Source of the DNA: Thiobacillus sp.
GTDB taxonomy: Bacteria; Pseudomonadota; Gammaproteobacteria; Burkholderiales; Thiobacillaceae
Assembly (NCBI GenBank): GCA_024235835.1
Contig: JACKLQ010000001.1
Location: 558,001-622,000, forward strand
DNA length: 64,000 nucleotides
Direction of reading: 5' to 3'
This document shows positions 7,241 through 15,391 of the stretch, in pieces (within the stretch, counting starts at the first letter, position 1; each line of letters begins with the position of its first letter). Below the pieces are notes generated by a model, which was not told the origin of the DNA, ran no database searches, and saw nothing but the letters and a program-made list of their open reading frames with translations. A program made the position numbers and the translations under genes.

Positions 7241-8614
7241 ATGAACTTCACCCAATTCCTGCTCATCCTGCGTGCCCGCTGGCTGGTGGCTACCCTGGCC
7301 CTGGCCGTCACGGTGGCCACCACCCTGGTGGTCAGTCTCATTCTGCCCAAGAACTACACCGCCACCGTCTCCCTGGTGGTGGACTCAAAATCCAAGGACC
7401 CCGTCACCGGCATGATGCTGCCCAGCCAGCTTCTGCCCGGTTACCTGGCTACCCAGGTGGACATCATCCAGAGCCAGAACGTGGCCCTGCGGGTGGTGGA
7501 TGGACTCAAGCTCACGACCTTTCCGGCCGTGCAGCAGGATTTCCAGGCCAGCACAGATGGCCAGGGCGATATCCGCCAGTGGATGGCCGAACTGCTGCTG
7601 AAGAAGCTGGAAGTCACTCCCAGCCGGGAATCCAGCGTCATCCAGGTCAGCTTTTCCGGCTCCGACCCCCGCTTCGCCGCCGCCATCGCCAACGCCTTCG
7701 CCCAGGCCTACGTGCAAGCCAACCTGGACCTGCGCGTGGAACCCGCCAAGCAGGTCAACGCCTGGTACGAAGGCCAGCTCAAGCAACTGCGCGAGTACCT
7801 GGAAAAAGCCCAGACCGCCCTTACCGACTACCAGCGCGATAAAGGCCTGGTGGTGGGTGACGAACGCAGCATCGATGTTGAAACCGCCCGCCTGGCCGAG
7901 CTTTCAAGCCAGCTGGTGGCCGCCCAGGCCCAAACCTACGACAGCACCTCCCGCCAGGTACAAAGCGGTAACGCCCTGGCCGAAGTGGAACAAAACCCCC
8001 TGGTGCAAGGGCTGAAGCGGGATCTGTCCGTGGCGGAAGCCAACCTGTCCCAGATGGCCGAAAAGATGGGCAAGAACCATCCCCAGTACCAGGCCGCCCA
8101 GGCCCAGGTAACCGTCATTCGGGAAAAGCTCAACAGCGAGATCAAGCTGGCCACCCGCTCCGTGGGCACCACCGCCAGGGTCGCGCAAAGCCGGGAAGGC
8201 GAAATACGAGGTGCCCTGGCCGCCCAGAAATCCAAGGTCATGGCCCTGAAAAGGCAGCGGGATGAAGCCTCCGTGCTGATCCGCGAAGTGGCCAACGCCC
8301 AGGCCCTTTACGACGCCGCCATGCAACGGGCCGGCCAGAGCCGTATGGAATCGCTGGCCAACCAGACCGACATCGCCGTGCTCAATCCAGCCGTGGCGCC
8401 CCTGGAAGCCTCAAGCCCCAAGGTGCTGCTGAACACCATCCTGGCCGTATTCCTGGGCGCCCTGCTGGGCGTGGGCCTGGCCTTCCTTATGGAAATGATC
8501 GACCGGCGGGTGCGCTCCGCGGAAGACCTGGCCACCGGCCTGGACATTCCCGTTCTGGGCGAGTTGAGCTGGAAACCCCGGGGCCGTCGCATGTTTGCCC
8601 GCGCCACCGCCTGA
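7241..8614 (+). CDS. epsF: EpsF-type chain-length determinant (Wzz/PCP family)
   Basis: Inner-membrane co-polymerase of 457 aa. An N-terminal membrane segment (residues about 12-35) precedes the Wzz domain, and a long periplasmic coiled-coil region spans roughly residues 175-370. A second membrane segment (VLLNTILAVFLGALLGVGLAF) is near residues 390-410, followed by a cytoplasmic tail with DRRVRSAEDLATGLDIPVLGEL, the usual junction to a BY-kinase domain. The kinase is encoded separately as epsG. The start is supported by a GGAGCG ribosome-binding site 9 nt upstream. It probably controls chain length with EpsG. Confidence 0.9.
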   Translation: MNFTQFLLILRARWLVATLALAVTVATTLVVSLILPKNYTATVSLVVDSKSKDPVTGMMLPSQLLPGYLATQVDIIQSQNVALRVVDGLKLTTFPAVQQDFQASTDGQGDIRQWMAELLLKKLEVTPSRESSVIQVSFSGSDPRFAAAIANAFAQAYVQANLDLRVEPAKQVNAWYEGQLKQLREYLEKAQTALTDYQRDKGLVVGDERSIDVETARLAELSSQLVAAQAQTYDSTSRQVQSGNALAEVEQNPLVQGLKRDLSVAEANLSQMAEKMGKNHPQYQAAQAQVTVIREKLNSEIKLATRSVGTTARVAQSREGEIRGALAAQKSKVMALKRQRDEASVLIREVANAQALYDAAMQRAGQSRMESLANQTDIAVLNPAVAPLEASSPKVLLNTILAVFLGALLGVGLAFLMEMIDRRVRSAEDLATGLDIPVLGELSWKPRGRRMFARATA

Positions 8615-8636
8615 GGTTCCTCCAGTGACTTATGCC

Positions 8637-8705
8637 CGTCGTTCCCGCGCAGGCGGGAGCCCAGCCCAAAACCGGTTCTGGATGCCCGCCTGCGCGGGCA
8701 TGACG
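8637..8705. repeat. REP-like inverted repeat between epsF and epsG
   Basis: Two arms of about 25 bp, GTCGTTCCCGCGCAGGCGGG on the left and GCCCGCCTGCGCGGGCATGA on the right. They are inverted copies separated by about 20 bp and would form a strong cruciform or RNA hairpin. Partial copies lie at 6308-6335 and 9657-9684. It occupies most of the 144-nt gap between the two genes. Confidence 0.75.
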
Positions 8706-8758
8706 CTGACGCTCCACACCCACCCCAGGCCCGCCATCCACACATGGAGCCCCCAACA

Positions 8759-9622
8759 ATGAACACACTTCAATCATTTTCCCAAATCGCCCCCCGGGCC
8801 GAACTCACCCTGGGCCGCATCCTCCTGGAGCAGGGCAAGCTCAACGCCCAGGATGCCGAACGGGTGCTGCGCCTGCAAAAAGAAAAGAACCTGCGTTTCG
8901 GCGAAGCCGCCGTGCAACTGGGCCTAGTGACCGATGCCGACATGCGCCAGGCCCTGGCCCAGCAATTCGACTACCCCTATCTGGCCCCCGGCAGCGGTGA
9001 CCTGAGCCCCGAACTGGTGGCCGCCTACGAACCCTTCAGTCCCCAGGTGGAAGCCCTGCGGGCCCTCCGGGGCCAGCTCATGCTGCGCTGGTTCAGCCAC
9101 AACAAAGCCCTGGCCATAACCAGCGCCGCCGCCACCGACGGCGCCAGCCGCCTCACCGCCAACCTGGCCGTGGTCTTTTCCCAACTGGGCGAACGCACCC
9201 TGCTCATTGACGCCAACCTGCGTACCCCCCAGGTCAGCCCCCTGTTCAAGCTGGCAAACCGGATGGGCCTGTCTGACCTGCTGGCTGACCGGACAGACGT
9301 TTCTGCCATCACCCGCATTCCCGCCTTCGTGGACCTGTCAGTACTCCCCGCCGGCACCGAGGCCCCCAACCCCGCCGAACTCCTCGCCCGTGAAAAGATG
9401 CAAGACCTGCTGCTGGTGCTGGCCGGGGAGTACGACGTCATCCTCATCGACACCCCCCCCGCCACCGAAGCCGCCGACTTCCAGGCCGTGGCCGCCCGCA
9501 CCCGGGGCGCCCTGCTGGTCACCCGCAAGCACAAGACACGCCTGAACGACGCCGCCGGCATCAAGGCCATGATCACCGCCGCCGGTGCAGAAACCGTGGG
9601 CGCGGTGCTGAACGAGGTGTAA
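8759..9622 (+). CDS. epsG: EpsG-type chain-length tyrosine-kinase-like ATPase with a degenerate P-loop
   Basis: About 287 aa. The N-terminal quarter (LTLGRILLEQGKLNAQDAER through QQFDYPYL) is the MshEN-like domain usual in EpsG. The BY-kinase domain follows. Where a Walker A lysine is expected the sequence reads SAAATDGASRLTANLAVVF, with no lysine and with Arg displaced. Walker A' reads LIDANLRTPQ and Walker B VILIDTPPA. No C-terminal tyrosine cluster is seen. Activity as a kinase is therefore doubtful, and a structural or weak ATP-binding role with EpsF is possible. The ATG at 8744 would add five residues; neither start has a clear ribosome-binding site. Confidence 0.85.
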   Translation: MNTLQSFSQIAPRAELTLGRILLEQGKLNAQDAERVLRLQKEKNLRFGEAAVQLGLVTDADMRQALAQQFDYPYLAPGSGDLSPELVAAYEPFSPQVEALRALRGQLMLRWFSHNKALAITSAAATDGASRLTANLAVVFSQLGERTLLIDANLRTPQVSPLFKLANRMGLSDLLADRTDVSAITRIPAFVDLSVLPAGTEAPNPAELLAREKMQDLLLVLAGEYDVILIDTPPATEAADFQAVAARTRGALLVTRKHKTRLNDAAGIKAMITAAGAETVGAVLNEV

Positions 9623-9656
9623 GGCATGGCCAGGGCACTGCATAGATTGTTTCCCT

Positions 9657-9684
9657 TCATTCCAGCGCAAGCGGGAATCCAGTC
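9657..9684. repeat. Half-copy of the REP-like element
   Basis: TTCATTCCAGCGCAAGCGGG followed by AATCCAG is a single arm of the same repeat family as 8637-8705. No inverted partner is visible before xrtB. It lies in the 107-nt gap between epsG and xrtB. Confidence 0.55.
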
Positions 9685-9729
9685 CGCCACGCCCTGGCCC
9701 GGTAAATAGCACCCGCCCTAGACCCCACC

Positions 9730-10593
9730 GTGCAGACCCTCAACCGACTCCCCCCTTCCTGGCCCATCTTCCTGGGGCTTGCGGCGCTGTACGTGCCCAC
9801 CGTCTGGGACCTCTTCCATGGAGTGTGGGCTACGGACGAGCAATTTCATGGCCCCATCATCCTCTCGGTCACCCTCTACCTGTTCTGGACCCTCAAGGAA
9901 ACCCTCAGGGACGCCCCCGTCAAGCCCCTGCCACTCATCGGCTGGCCCCTGCTTGTCATCGGCCTGCTGAGCTACGTCCTGGGCCGATCCCAAAGCGTCA
10001 TCCTGCTGGAACTGGGTTCCGTGGTCATGATCCTGCCCGCCCTAATCCTGATCTGGCGCGGCAGCACCGCCCTCAAGGCCTGCTGGTTCCCCATCTTCTT
10101 CATGGCCTTCATGGTGCCCCTGCCGGGTCCAGTCGTGGACGCCCTCACCCTGCCCATGAAGACCTTCGTTTCCTGGGCCACGGAACACATCCTGTTCGCC
10201 CTGGGCTACCCCATCTCCCGCAGCGGCGTCACCCTGCAATTGGGCCAATACATGCTCCTGGTGGCCGATGCCTGTGCCGGCCTGCATACCCTGTTCTCGC
10301 TGGAAGCCCTGGGCCTGCTCTACCTGCACCTCACCAAGCATGAAAGCTGGGTGCGCAATGTCAGCCTGGCCATCCTCATCATTCCCATTTCCCTGACCGC
10401 CAACACCATCAGGGTGCTCAGCCTTTCCCTCATCACCTACTATTTCGGCGACGAAGCTGGCCAGGGTTTCCTGCACGGCTTTGCCGGCATGGTGCTCTTC
10501 ATCAGCGCCCTGCTCCTCATCATGGCGATGGATTCACTGATCCAGTGGTTCATCAACCGGGGCAAGAAACATCCCGCCCCGGCCAGCGCATAA
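9730..10593 (+). CDS. xrtB: Exosortase B
   Basis: Eight-pass inner-membrane cysteine protease/transpeptidase of 287 aa that recognises PEP-CTERM signals. The catalytic triad of the family is intact: Cys182 in VADACAGLHTLFSL, Arg228 in TANTIRVL and His249 in GFLHGFAGM. The N-terminal DEQFHGPIIL stretch matches the XrtB subgroup. It begins with GTG at 9730. EpsI follows 23 nt downstream, the constant partner of XrtB. The PEP-CTERM protein at the left end of the locus is a candidate substrate. Confidence 0.93.
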   Translation: MQTLNRLPPSWPIFLGLAALYVPTVWDLFHGVWATDEQFHGPIILSVTLYLFWTLKETLRDAPVKPLPLIGWPLLVIGLLSYVLGRSQSVILLELGSVVMILPALILIWRGSTALKACWFPIFFMAFMVPLPGPVVDALTLPMKTFVSWATEHILFALGYPISRSGVTLQLGQYMLLVADACAGLHTLFSLEALGLLYLHLTKHESWVRNVSLAILIIPISLTANTIRVLSLSLITYYFGDEAGQGFLHGFAGMVLFISALLLIMAMDSLIQWFINRGKKHPAPASA

Positions 10594-10616
10594 GTCCAGC
10601 CCCAAGAGTCCGGATC

Positions 10617-11291
10617 ATGAAACCAACTGCCCTGATACTCCTGGCCCTGATGGTGGCTTCCAGCGTATTTGCCGTCGCCATCAAGCCCACCACCAAACTG
10701 GCCGACTTGGAACGCCGGGAAAAACTGGCCACCCTCATACCCATGAATTTTGGAGACTGGCGGGGTCAAGATACTGATGGCGTTGTGGTGGCAGACCCAC
10801 AAATGCTGCGCAACCTGCAAACCATCTACACCGAAACCCTCAGCCGCACTTATGTAGATTCGAAGGGCCGCCGGATTATGCTTTCCATTGCCTACGGCGA
10901 CGACCAGCGGGACGGCATGGACGTGCATTACCCGGAAGTCTGCTACCCCGCCCAGGGGTTCCAGCAAAAAGCGGCAAGTGAGGCGAAGATCGCCACCCCC
11001 CACGGCACCATAAACGTCAAACGCCTGGTCATGACCACAGGCCCACGCAACGAACCCATTACCTACTGGACCATGGTGGGCGCCTACCAAACGAGTAAGG
11101 GGCTCCAAAAGAAAGTCAACGAAATGCGCTACAGCTTCAAAGGGCTGATACCCGACGGCATGCTGGTGCGCATGTCCAGTATCAGTTATGACACCGAGCA
11201 AACATATCGTGACCATGAAGCCTTCATACAGGACTTGATCAGAGCGCTGACCCCGCAGGGCAGATTACGGCTTGCTGGTTTTGCCGGGTAA
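10617..11291 (+). CDS. epsI: EpsI family exosortase-associated protein
   Basis: About 224 aa with an N-terminal membrane anchor or signal (residues 4-22). The conserved EpsI core has FGDWRGQD near residue 45 and HYPEVCYPAQGF near 105, including the invariant cysteine, and ends with a long amphipathic region. EpsI proteins always accompany exosortases, either as separate proteins or fused to them, and are needed for EPS production in methylotrophs. The biochemical role is unknown. The start at 10617 follows the xrtB stop by 23 nt. Confidence 0.9.
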   Translation: MKPTALILLALMVASSVFAVAIKPTTKLADLERREKLATLIPMNFGDWRGQDTDGVVVADPQMLRNLQTIYTETLSRTYVDSKGRRIMLSIAYGDDQRDGMDVHYPEVCYPAQGFQQKAASEAKIATPHGTINVKRLVMTTGPRNEPITYWTMVGAYQTSKGLQKKVNEMRYSFKGLIPDGMLVRMSSISYDTEQTYRDHEAFIQDLIRALTPQGRLRLAGFAG

Positions 11292-11322
11292 ATTCAGTGC
11301 ACAGATACACAATTATAAATTC

Positions 11323-12606
11323 ATGAAATCTCCGGCCGGGCTCAAGAAAAACCTCGCGTTTATGGGGTTTTCCACCGTGCTCCGTCTTGGTACGGGTATA
11401 TTAACATTCGCGATTCTTGCCAGGCTGCTCGGGCCGGAATCATTCGGTGTTCTGATGCTGTGGCTCTCGGTCTCGGCGTTGCTTTCAATAATTACCAACT
11501 ATGGGCTGACGCCATACGTCCTACGGGAAATCGGGGCCAACCCGGCTTCGGCAGAAGCCATCATCAATGAAGGACTCACCGGAAAACTGTTTCTCTCGGC
11601 ACTTGTTTTTGCTTGTGCCATCGTCGCAGCCTGGGGCTTTGAGTTCGAGCTCAAACAAGTATTTCTTTGCTTGCTGGTCGCTTCGGTTGCTGACACCTTT
11701 TCCGAATTTTTGAACGCTGGGTTTCGCGCTCGAGACCGCTTCGATGCTGAAACACGAATTGCTACGGCCACATCTTTTTCGCATGCCGTAATAGTGACCG
11801 GTGTTGTCTTTGTCCAACCAACGGTAGAAGCCGCCGCGTTAGCGTATGCCGCTTCTCGGCTGGTAGTTCTTGCCATTACCGTGCCTGCTGTTGCACGGTA
11901 TTTTGCTGCTCCTCGGCTGGCGGATATTGGGGTGTCTATTACACGCCTGCGCAAGTCGATAAATTACGCAATCGACTTTGGTTTCCAAAGCTTGTTCGGG
12001 CAGATAGATAGCGTAGTTCTCAATTACTTCATTGGCCCGGTTGCTGTTGGCTTGCACCAAGCGGGTATGAGGGTGTTTCAAGGTGGGGCTACGGCAGTGC
12101 AGGTGCTTGCGAATGTTTTTTTGCCGCGTGCAGCTGCAAAAGAAAAAAGTGCTACAGCATTTGGTGAGGAGAGCATGAGAATTCAAATGGCCTTTCTTGC
12201 ATTCGGTGCAGCCTTTGGTATCGCGCTAGGCATATTTTCTGGCCCCATTGTTCAAATTCTTTTTGGTCCGGCTTACGGTGATTTGGTCGAACTATTACCT
12301 CTCTTCGGTCTACTCTTTTTTGTTCGGTTTGCGGCTGCAGCGTGGGGTGTCGTTCTAACGGCAGGAGGGGAGCAACGATATCGAACATTCGCCACGATCG
12401 CTCACTGGATATTGATTGGAGGTATTGCTTCAATTCTGGTACCCGGCATGGGAATAGCAGGATGGCTGATCGCAGTGATCATCGGTAACGGATTGCTTGG
12501 GTTTCTTTATGCTTTGCGTGGCGCAAGACGTGTCAACTCGCCTTGGAAGGTTGTGGCGATGACAGTGGTGGCCGGTATCGCATTTATGCCAATTTTACAT
12601 AACTGA
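11323..12606 (+). CDS. Wzx-like polysaccharide flippase (oligosaccharide flippase family)
   Basis: About 427 aa, almost entirely hydrophobic, with some 12 membrane segments. The N-terminal KNLAFMGFSTVLRLGTGILT and the loop LLGPESFGVLMLW are typical of the MVF/MATE-like polysaccharide flippase group. It would move undecaprenyl-linked repeat units to the periplasmic face. The chosen start is ATG 11323. The upstream in-frame codon overlaps epsI and lacks family similarity. From here the base composition becomes clearly more AT-rich than in epsD-I, marking the start of the variable sugar module. Confidence 0.88.
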   Translation: MKSPAGLKKNLAFMGFSTVLRLGTGILTFAILARLLGPESFGVLMLWLSVSALLSIITNYGLTPYVLREIGANPASAEAIINEGLTGKLFLSALVFACAIVAAWGFEFELKQVFLCLLVASVADTFSEFLNAGFRARDRFDAETRIATATSFSHAVIVTGVVFVQPTVEAAALAYAASRLVVLAITVPAVARYFAAPRLADIGVSITRLRKSINYAIDFGFQSLFGQIDSVVLNYFIGPVAVGLHQAGMRVFQGGATAVQVLANVFLPRAAAKEKSATAFGEESMRIQMAFLAFGAAFGIALGIFSGPIVQILFGPAYGDLVELLPLFGLLFFVRFAAAAWGVVLTAGGEQRYRTFATIAHWILIGGIASILVPGMGIAGWLIAVIIGNGLLGFLYALRGARRVNSPWKVVAMTVVAGIAFMPILHN

Positions 12607-12723
12607 TTATTGGTTTCGTTGTAAGTTGATAAAATTGAGAACCATTGCCAATGGCAATGCAAATGCCATGGTGAATATCGTGAAGTATCATTAATTTAGG
12701 TTTTTTTAACAAACCATGCACCG

Positions 12724-14205
12724 ATGATCAAATCAACAAACCAAATCCCATTGATCTTATTGTTTATGATAGCAGCACCACTTGTTGGTCTTGCAGTGGC
12801 ATTGTTGCCTTTAACTATCTCAATGGTTTTTTCAATGCTATTGCTGCTCCCTATCGGCGGAGCAGTGTTGTTGGCGTTGCCATCGGTAAAGTCGGTACCT
12901 TATAGGTATTTCATAGGCACTCTTGGTCTTTGCCTATTTCTCTATTTCGCCTGGCCAAAAAACGTATTCATTCCAATTGAAGCATTACCAGTAAAGCACC
13001 CTCAAAAGATTCTGTATATAATTTTCTTGGTTTTGTGGTTTGCTTTTTTGGTTAAGAGTGGCGAAATGCGTCGGCAGTTCTATGTTTCATTTGTAAACAA
13101 TAGAACCATAGTTTGGTTATGGGTGAGTTTGGTTTTATGGCGATTTGTTACGGTCTTTACCTCTGAAGAGCCGCTTTTTTCCTTTTTCCGGTTTACTGAT
13201 GATTTTCTCACCTACTACATCTTGTTGCCGGTTGTTATGTCGATGGTGCGATGTGGTGAAGATGTACGCACGATTATGAATTGGCTGCTTGCCGCGCTTG
13301 TTGTAACCAGCTTGTATGCCGTACCAGAGGTCATGTTCAAACGAAATCTTTTTGAAAGCATTAGTACTTTGGATATAGTTGACCCAGTTCAGGCCAGTTT
13401 GGTAACTGCGGCAAAATTTCGTGGTGGCATTTATCGATCGCAATCAGCGTTTGATCACCCACTCACCTTCTCGGAATTTATCGTAACAATTTTGCCATGG
13501 GCTATTGCCAGTTTTTTGGTGTTACGCAAGAAACGCTGGTTTATTGCAATGATTATTGCCTTGGCTGGTGGAGCTCTTGTTTTTACCAACTCTCGTTCGT
13601 CACTGGCTGCTTCAATGATTGTTTTGGCACTCTTGTTGTTTATTGCTGTTTTGCGTAATGCAAAAAGTGGCGGGCGGAATCCTTGGCCAATGATTGGTGC
13701 AATATTTTTATTTCCGTTGGCGATTTTTACGGCAGTGTTATTTTCCGGGCCTATGCAGGAAATTTTAAAAGGCCGCACGAATGTTGAATATGGTAGTTCT
13801 TTAGCGCGAATTCAAATGCTTGATCAAGGCCTTCCTTTGGTTGCAAAAGAACCCCTTCTTGGGTATGGGCCCGGCCTTGGCGCCCGCACTTTAGGATTCG
13901 CCAATACATATGACATTATCACGCTTGATAATTATTATTTGGCGGCGGCACTTGAGTCGGGTGTCCCCTATTTGATAATATTAATTTCCCTAGCACTTGC
14001 CGCATTTATCAAGAGTCTTCGCTTGATTGGCGATCAAGATCCAAAGCGTGCATGGCTCTATGCCAGTATTGGTACGGGTTTGGTTGCTTTCTGGTCAGTC
14101 AAAGCCGTTCTCGGTACACCGCATAATTTCCCATTATTTTACTTGTTCGTTGGTTTGGCTTGTGCGGCCAGCTTGCCCTCAAATACAAGTCAACCATTTA
14201 AATAA
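12724..14205 (+). CDS. O-antigen ligase/Wzy-like polymerase membrane protein
   Basis: Membrane protein of 493 aa with roughly 11-12 hydrophobic segments. A periplasmic loop in the second half (about residues 340-400) contains GRTNVEYGSSLARIQMLDQG and KEPLLGYGPGLG, the Wzy_C/O-antigen ligase signature. It likely polymerises the flipped repeat units. It is the most AT-rich gene of the cluster. The preceding gap (12607-12723) has no gene. The stop is one base before the next start. Confidence 0.82.
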   Translation: MIKSTNQIPLILLFMIAAPLVGLAVALLPLTISMVFSMLLLLPIGGAVLLALPSVKSVPYRYFIGTLGLCLFLYFAWPKNVFIPIEALPVKHPQKILYIIFLVLWFAFLVKSGEMRRQFYVSFVNNRTIVWLWVSLVLWRFVTVFTSEEPLFSFFRFTDDFLTYYILLPVVMSMVRCGEDVRTIMNWLLAALVVTSLYAVPEVMFKRNLFESISTLDIVDPVQASLVTAAKFRGGIYRSQSAFDHPLTFSEFIVTILPWAIASFLVLRKKRWFIAMIIALAGGALVFTNSRSSLAASMIVLALLLFIAVLRNAKSGGRNPWPMIGAIFLFPLAIFTAVLFSGPMQEILKGRTNVEYGSSLARIQMLDQGLPLVAKEPLLGYGPGLGARTLGFANTYDIITLDNYYLAAALESGVPYLIILISLALAAFIKSLRLIGDQDPKRAWLYASIGTGLVAFWSVKAVLGTPHNFPLFYLFVGLACAASLPSNTSQPFK

Positions 14206-14206
14206 G

Positions 14207-15391
14207 ATGAATTATAAAACTTTAGTGTTAGGTGTCGCATGGCAAACCATTGCTTCCGATAACCTGGGTGTGCGTGCTTTGGCTGAATCCAATATGGCTA
14301 TCGCCAAGCGTGCAGCCGAACGTGCGAATATGCATGTTCGTTTCGTTGAATTCTGCCCAAATAATGGAAGAATTCCTGCCGACCAGGGAGGGTATGAACT
14401 TACTTTTGCCGACCCACTGTCGATAAAACGTATGCTATTGGGTAAGTCTAAGTATTTTCAGTTTCTACGAACATGTGATGTGGTGCTTGATATTGGGGAA
14501 GGAGACAGCTTCTCGGATATTTATGGTGAAAAACGCTTTTTCTTTTTATCGTTCACGAAGTTGTTGGCGCTCGTCGCAAATCGAAAACTTGTACTTTGTC
14601 CACAGACGATTGGGCCATTTGAACGCCGTTGGTGCCGCACTGTCGCCGCTTGGTTGATGCGACGAGCGACCCGAATCTTCACACGGGATGGCCTTTCGCA
14701 GTCCTATTTGGTTGCAAACGGCTTGACGTTCAATGCTGAGCAAGTGACGGACGTGGCTTTTAGGTTGCCATTTCAAAGGCTGGTATTGACACCCTCCCCC
14801 AAGATACGGGTGGGCGTGAATGTTTCTGGCCTGCTCTATAACGGGGGCTATACCCGGAACAATCAGTTCGGACTGAAACTGGAATACAAGAAATTCATTG
14901 AGACTCTGGTTGAGCGCCTCGCCGCCAGGGAAGATTGCGAGGTTCATCTGGTTGCCCATGTGCAATCAGAAAGCATGCCTGTAGAGGATGACTATGCCGT
15001 TTTACTCAAGCTCCAAGCGCGTTTCCCTCGGGTAATTGTTGCACCGCTCTTCAGTTCGGCGAGTGCTGCCAAAAGCTATATCGCGGCCATGGATTTTTTT
15101 ACAGGTGCGCGTATGCATGCCTGCATTGCGGCATTTTCTGCCGGAGTGCCGGTGGTACCCCAGGCCTACAGCCGTAAATTCAATGGCTTGTTCAACTCAC
15201 TGGGTTACATGCATATCGCCGATCTCAAGGCGGAAGACGCTGAACAGGCTTGGTTGAAAATCTTGCATGGCCTGGATAATCGGCAGTTGCTTCGCGACGA
15301 AGTGGCCCAGGGAAATGCGTTGGCGCAAGAAAAACTTCAGCGTTACGAAGATTTTTTGGCTGGTTTGTTCAAGGGCAACCATGCTCATTAG
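14207..15391 (+). CDS. Polysaccharide pyruvyl transferase family protein
   Basis: About 394 aa with the WcaK/CsaB-type fold. Visible motifs are DVVLDIGEGDSFSDIYG near residue 90, LVLCPQTIGPFE near 125, the FTRDGLSQSYL segment near 165 and TGARMHACIAAFSAGVPVVP near 300. The family transfers pyruvate from PEP to sugars as a ketal, or in some members acts as a glycosyltransferase, so the reaction here is likely but not certain. It is cytoplasmic. Its end overlaps the start of the FrhB-like gene by 11 nt, so the two are translationally coupled. Confidence 0.82.
   Translation: MNYKTLVLGVAWQTIASDNLGVRALAESNMAIAKRAAERANMHVRFVEFCPNNGRIPADQGGYELTFADPLSIKRMLLGKSKYFQFLRTCDVVLDIGEGDSFSDIYGEKRFFFLSFTKLLALVANRKLVLCPQTIGPFERRWCRTVAAWLMRRATRIFTRDGLSQSYLVANGLTFNAEQVTDVAFRLPFQRLVLTPSPKIRVGVNVSGLLYNGGYTRNNQFGLKLEYKKFIETLVERLAAREDCEVHLVAHVQSESMPVEDDYAVLLKLQARFPRVIVAPLFSSASAAKSYIAAMDFFTGARMHACIAAFSAGVPVVPQAYSRKFNGLFNSLGYMHIADLKAEDAEQAWLKILHGLDNRQLLRDEVAQGNALAQEKLQRYEDFLAGLFKGNHAH

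Noticed and set aside
12640..12675. Palindrome-like CCATTGCCAATGG sequence between wzx and wzy
   Set aside because: Imperfect symmetry and no U tract, so it is neither a convincing terminator nor a clear operator.
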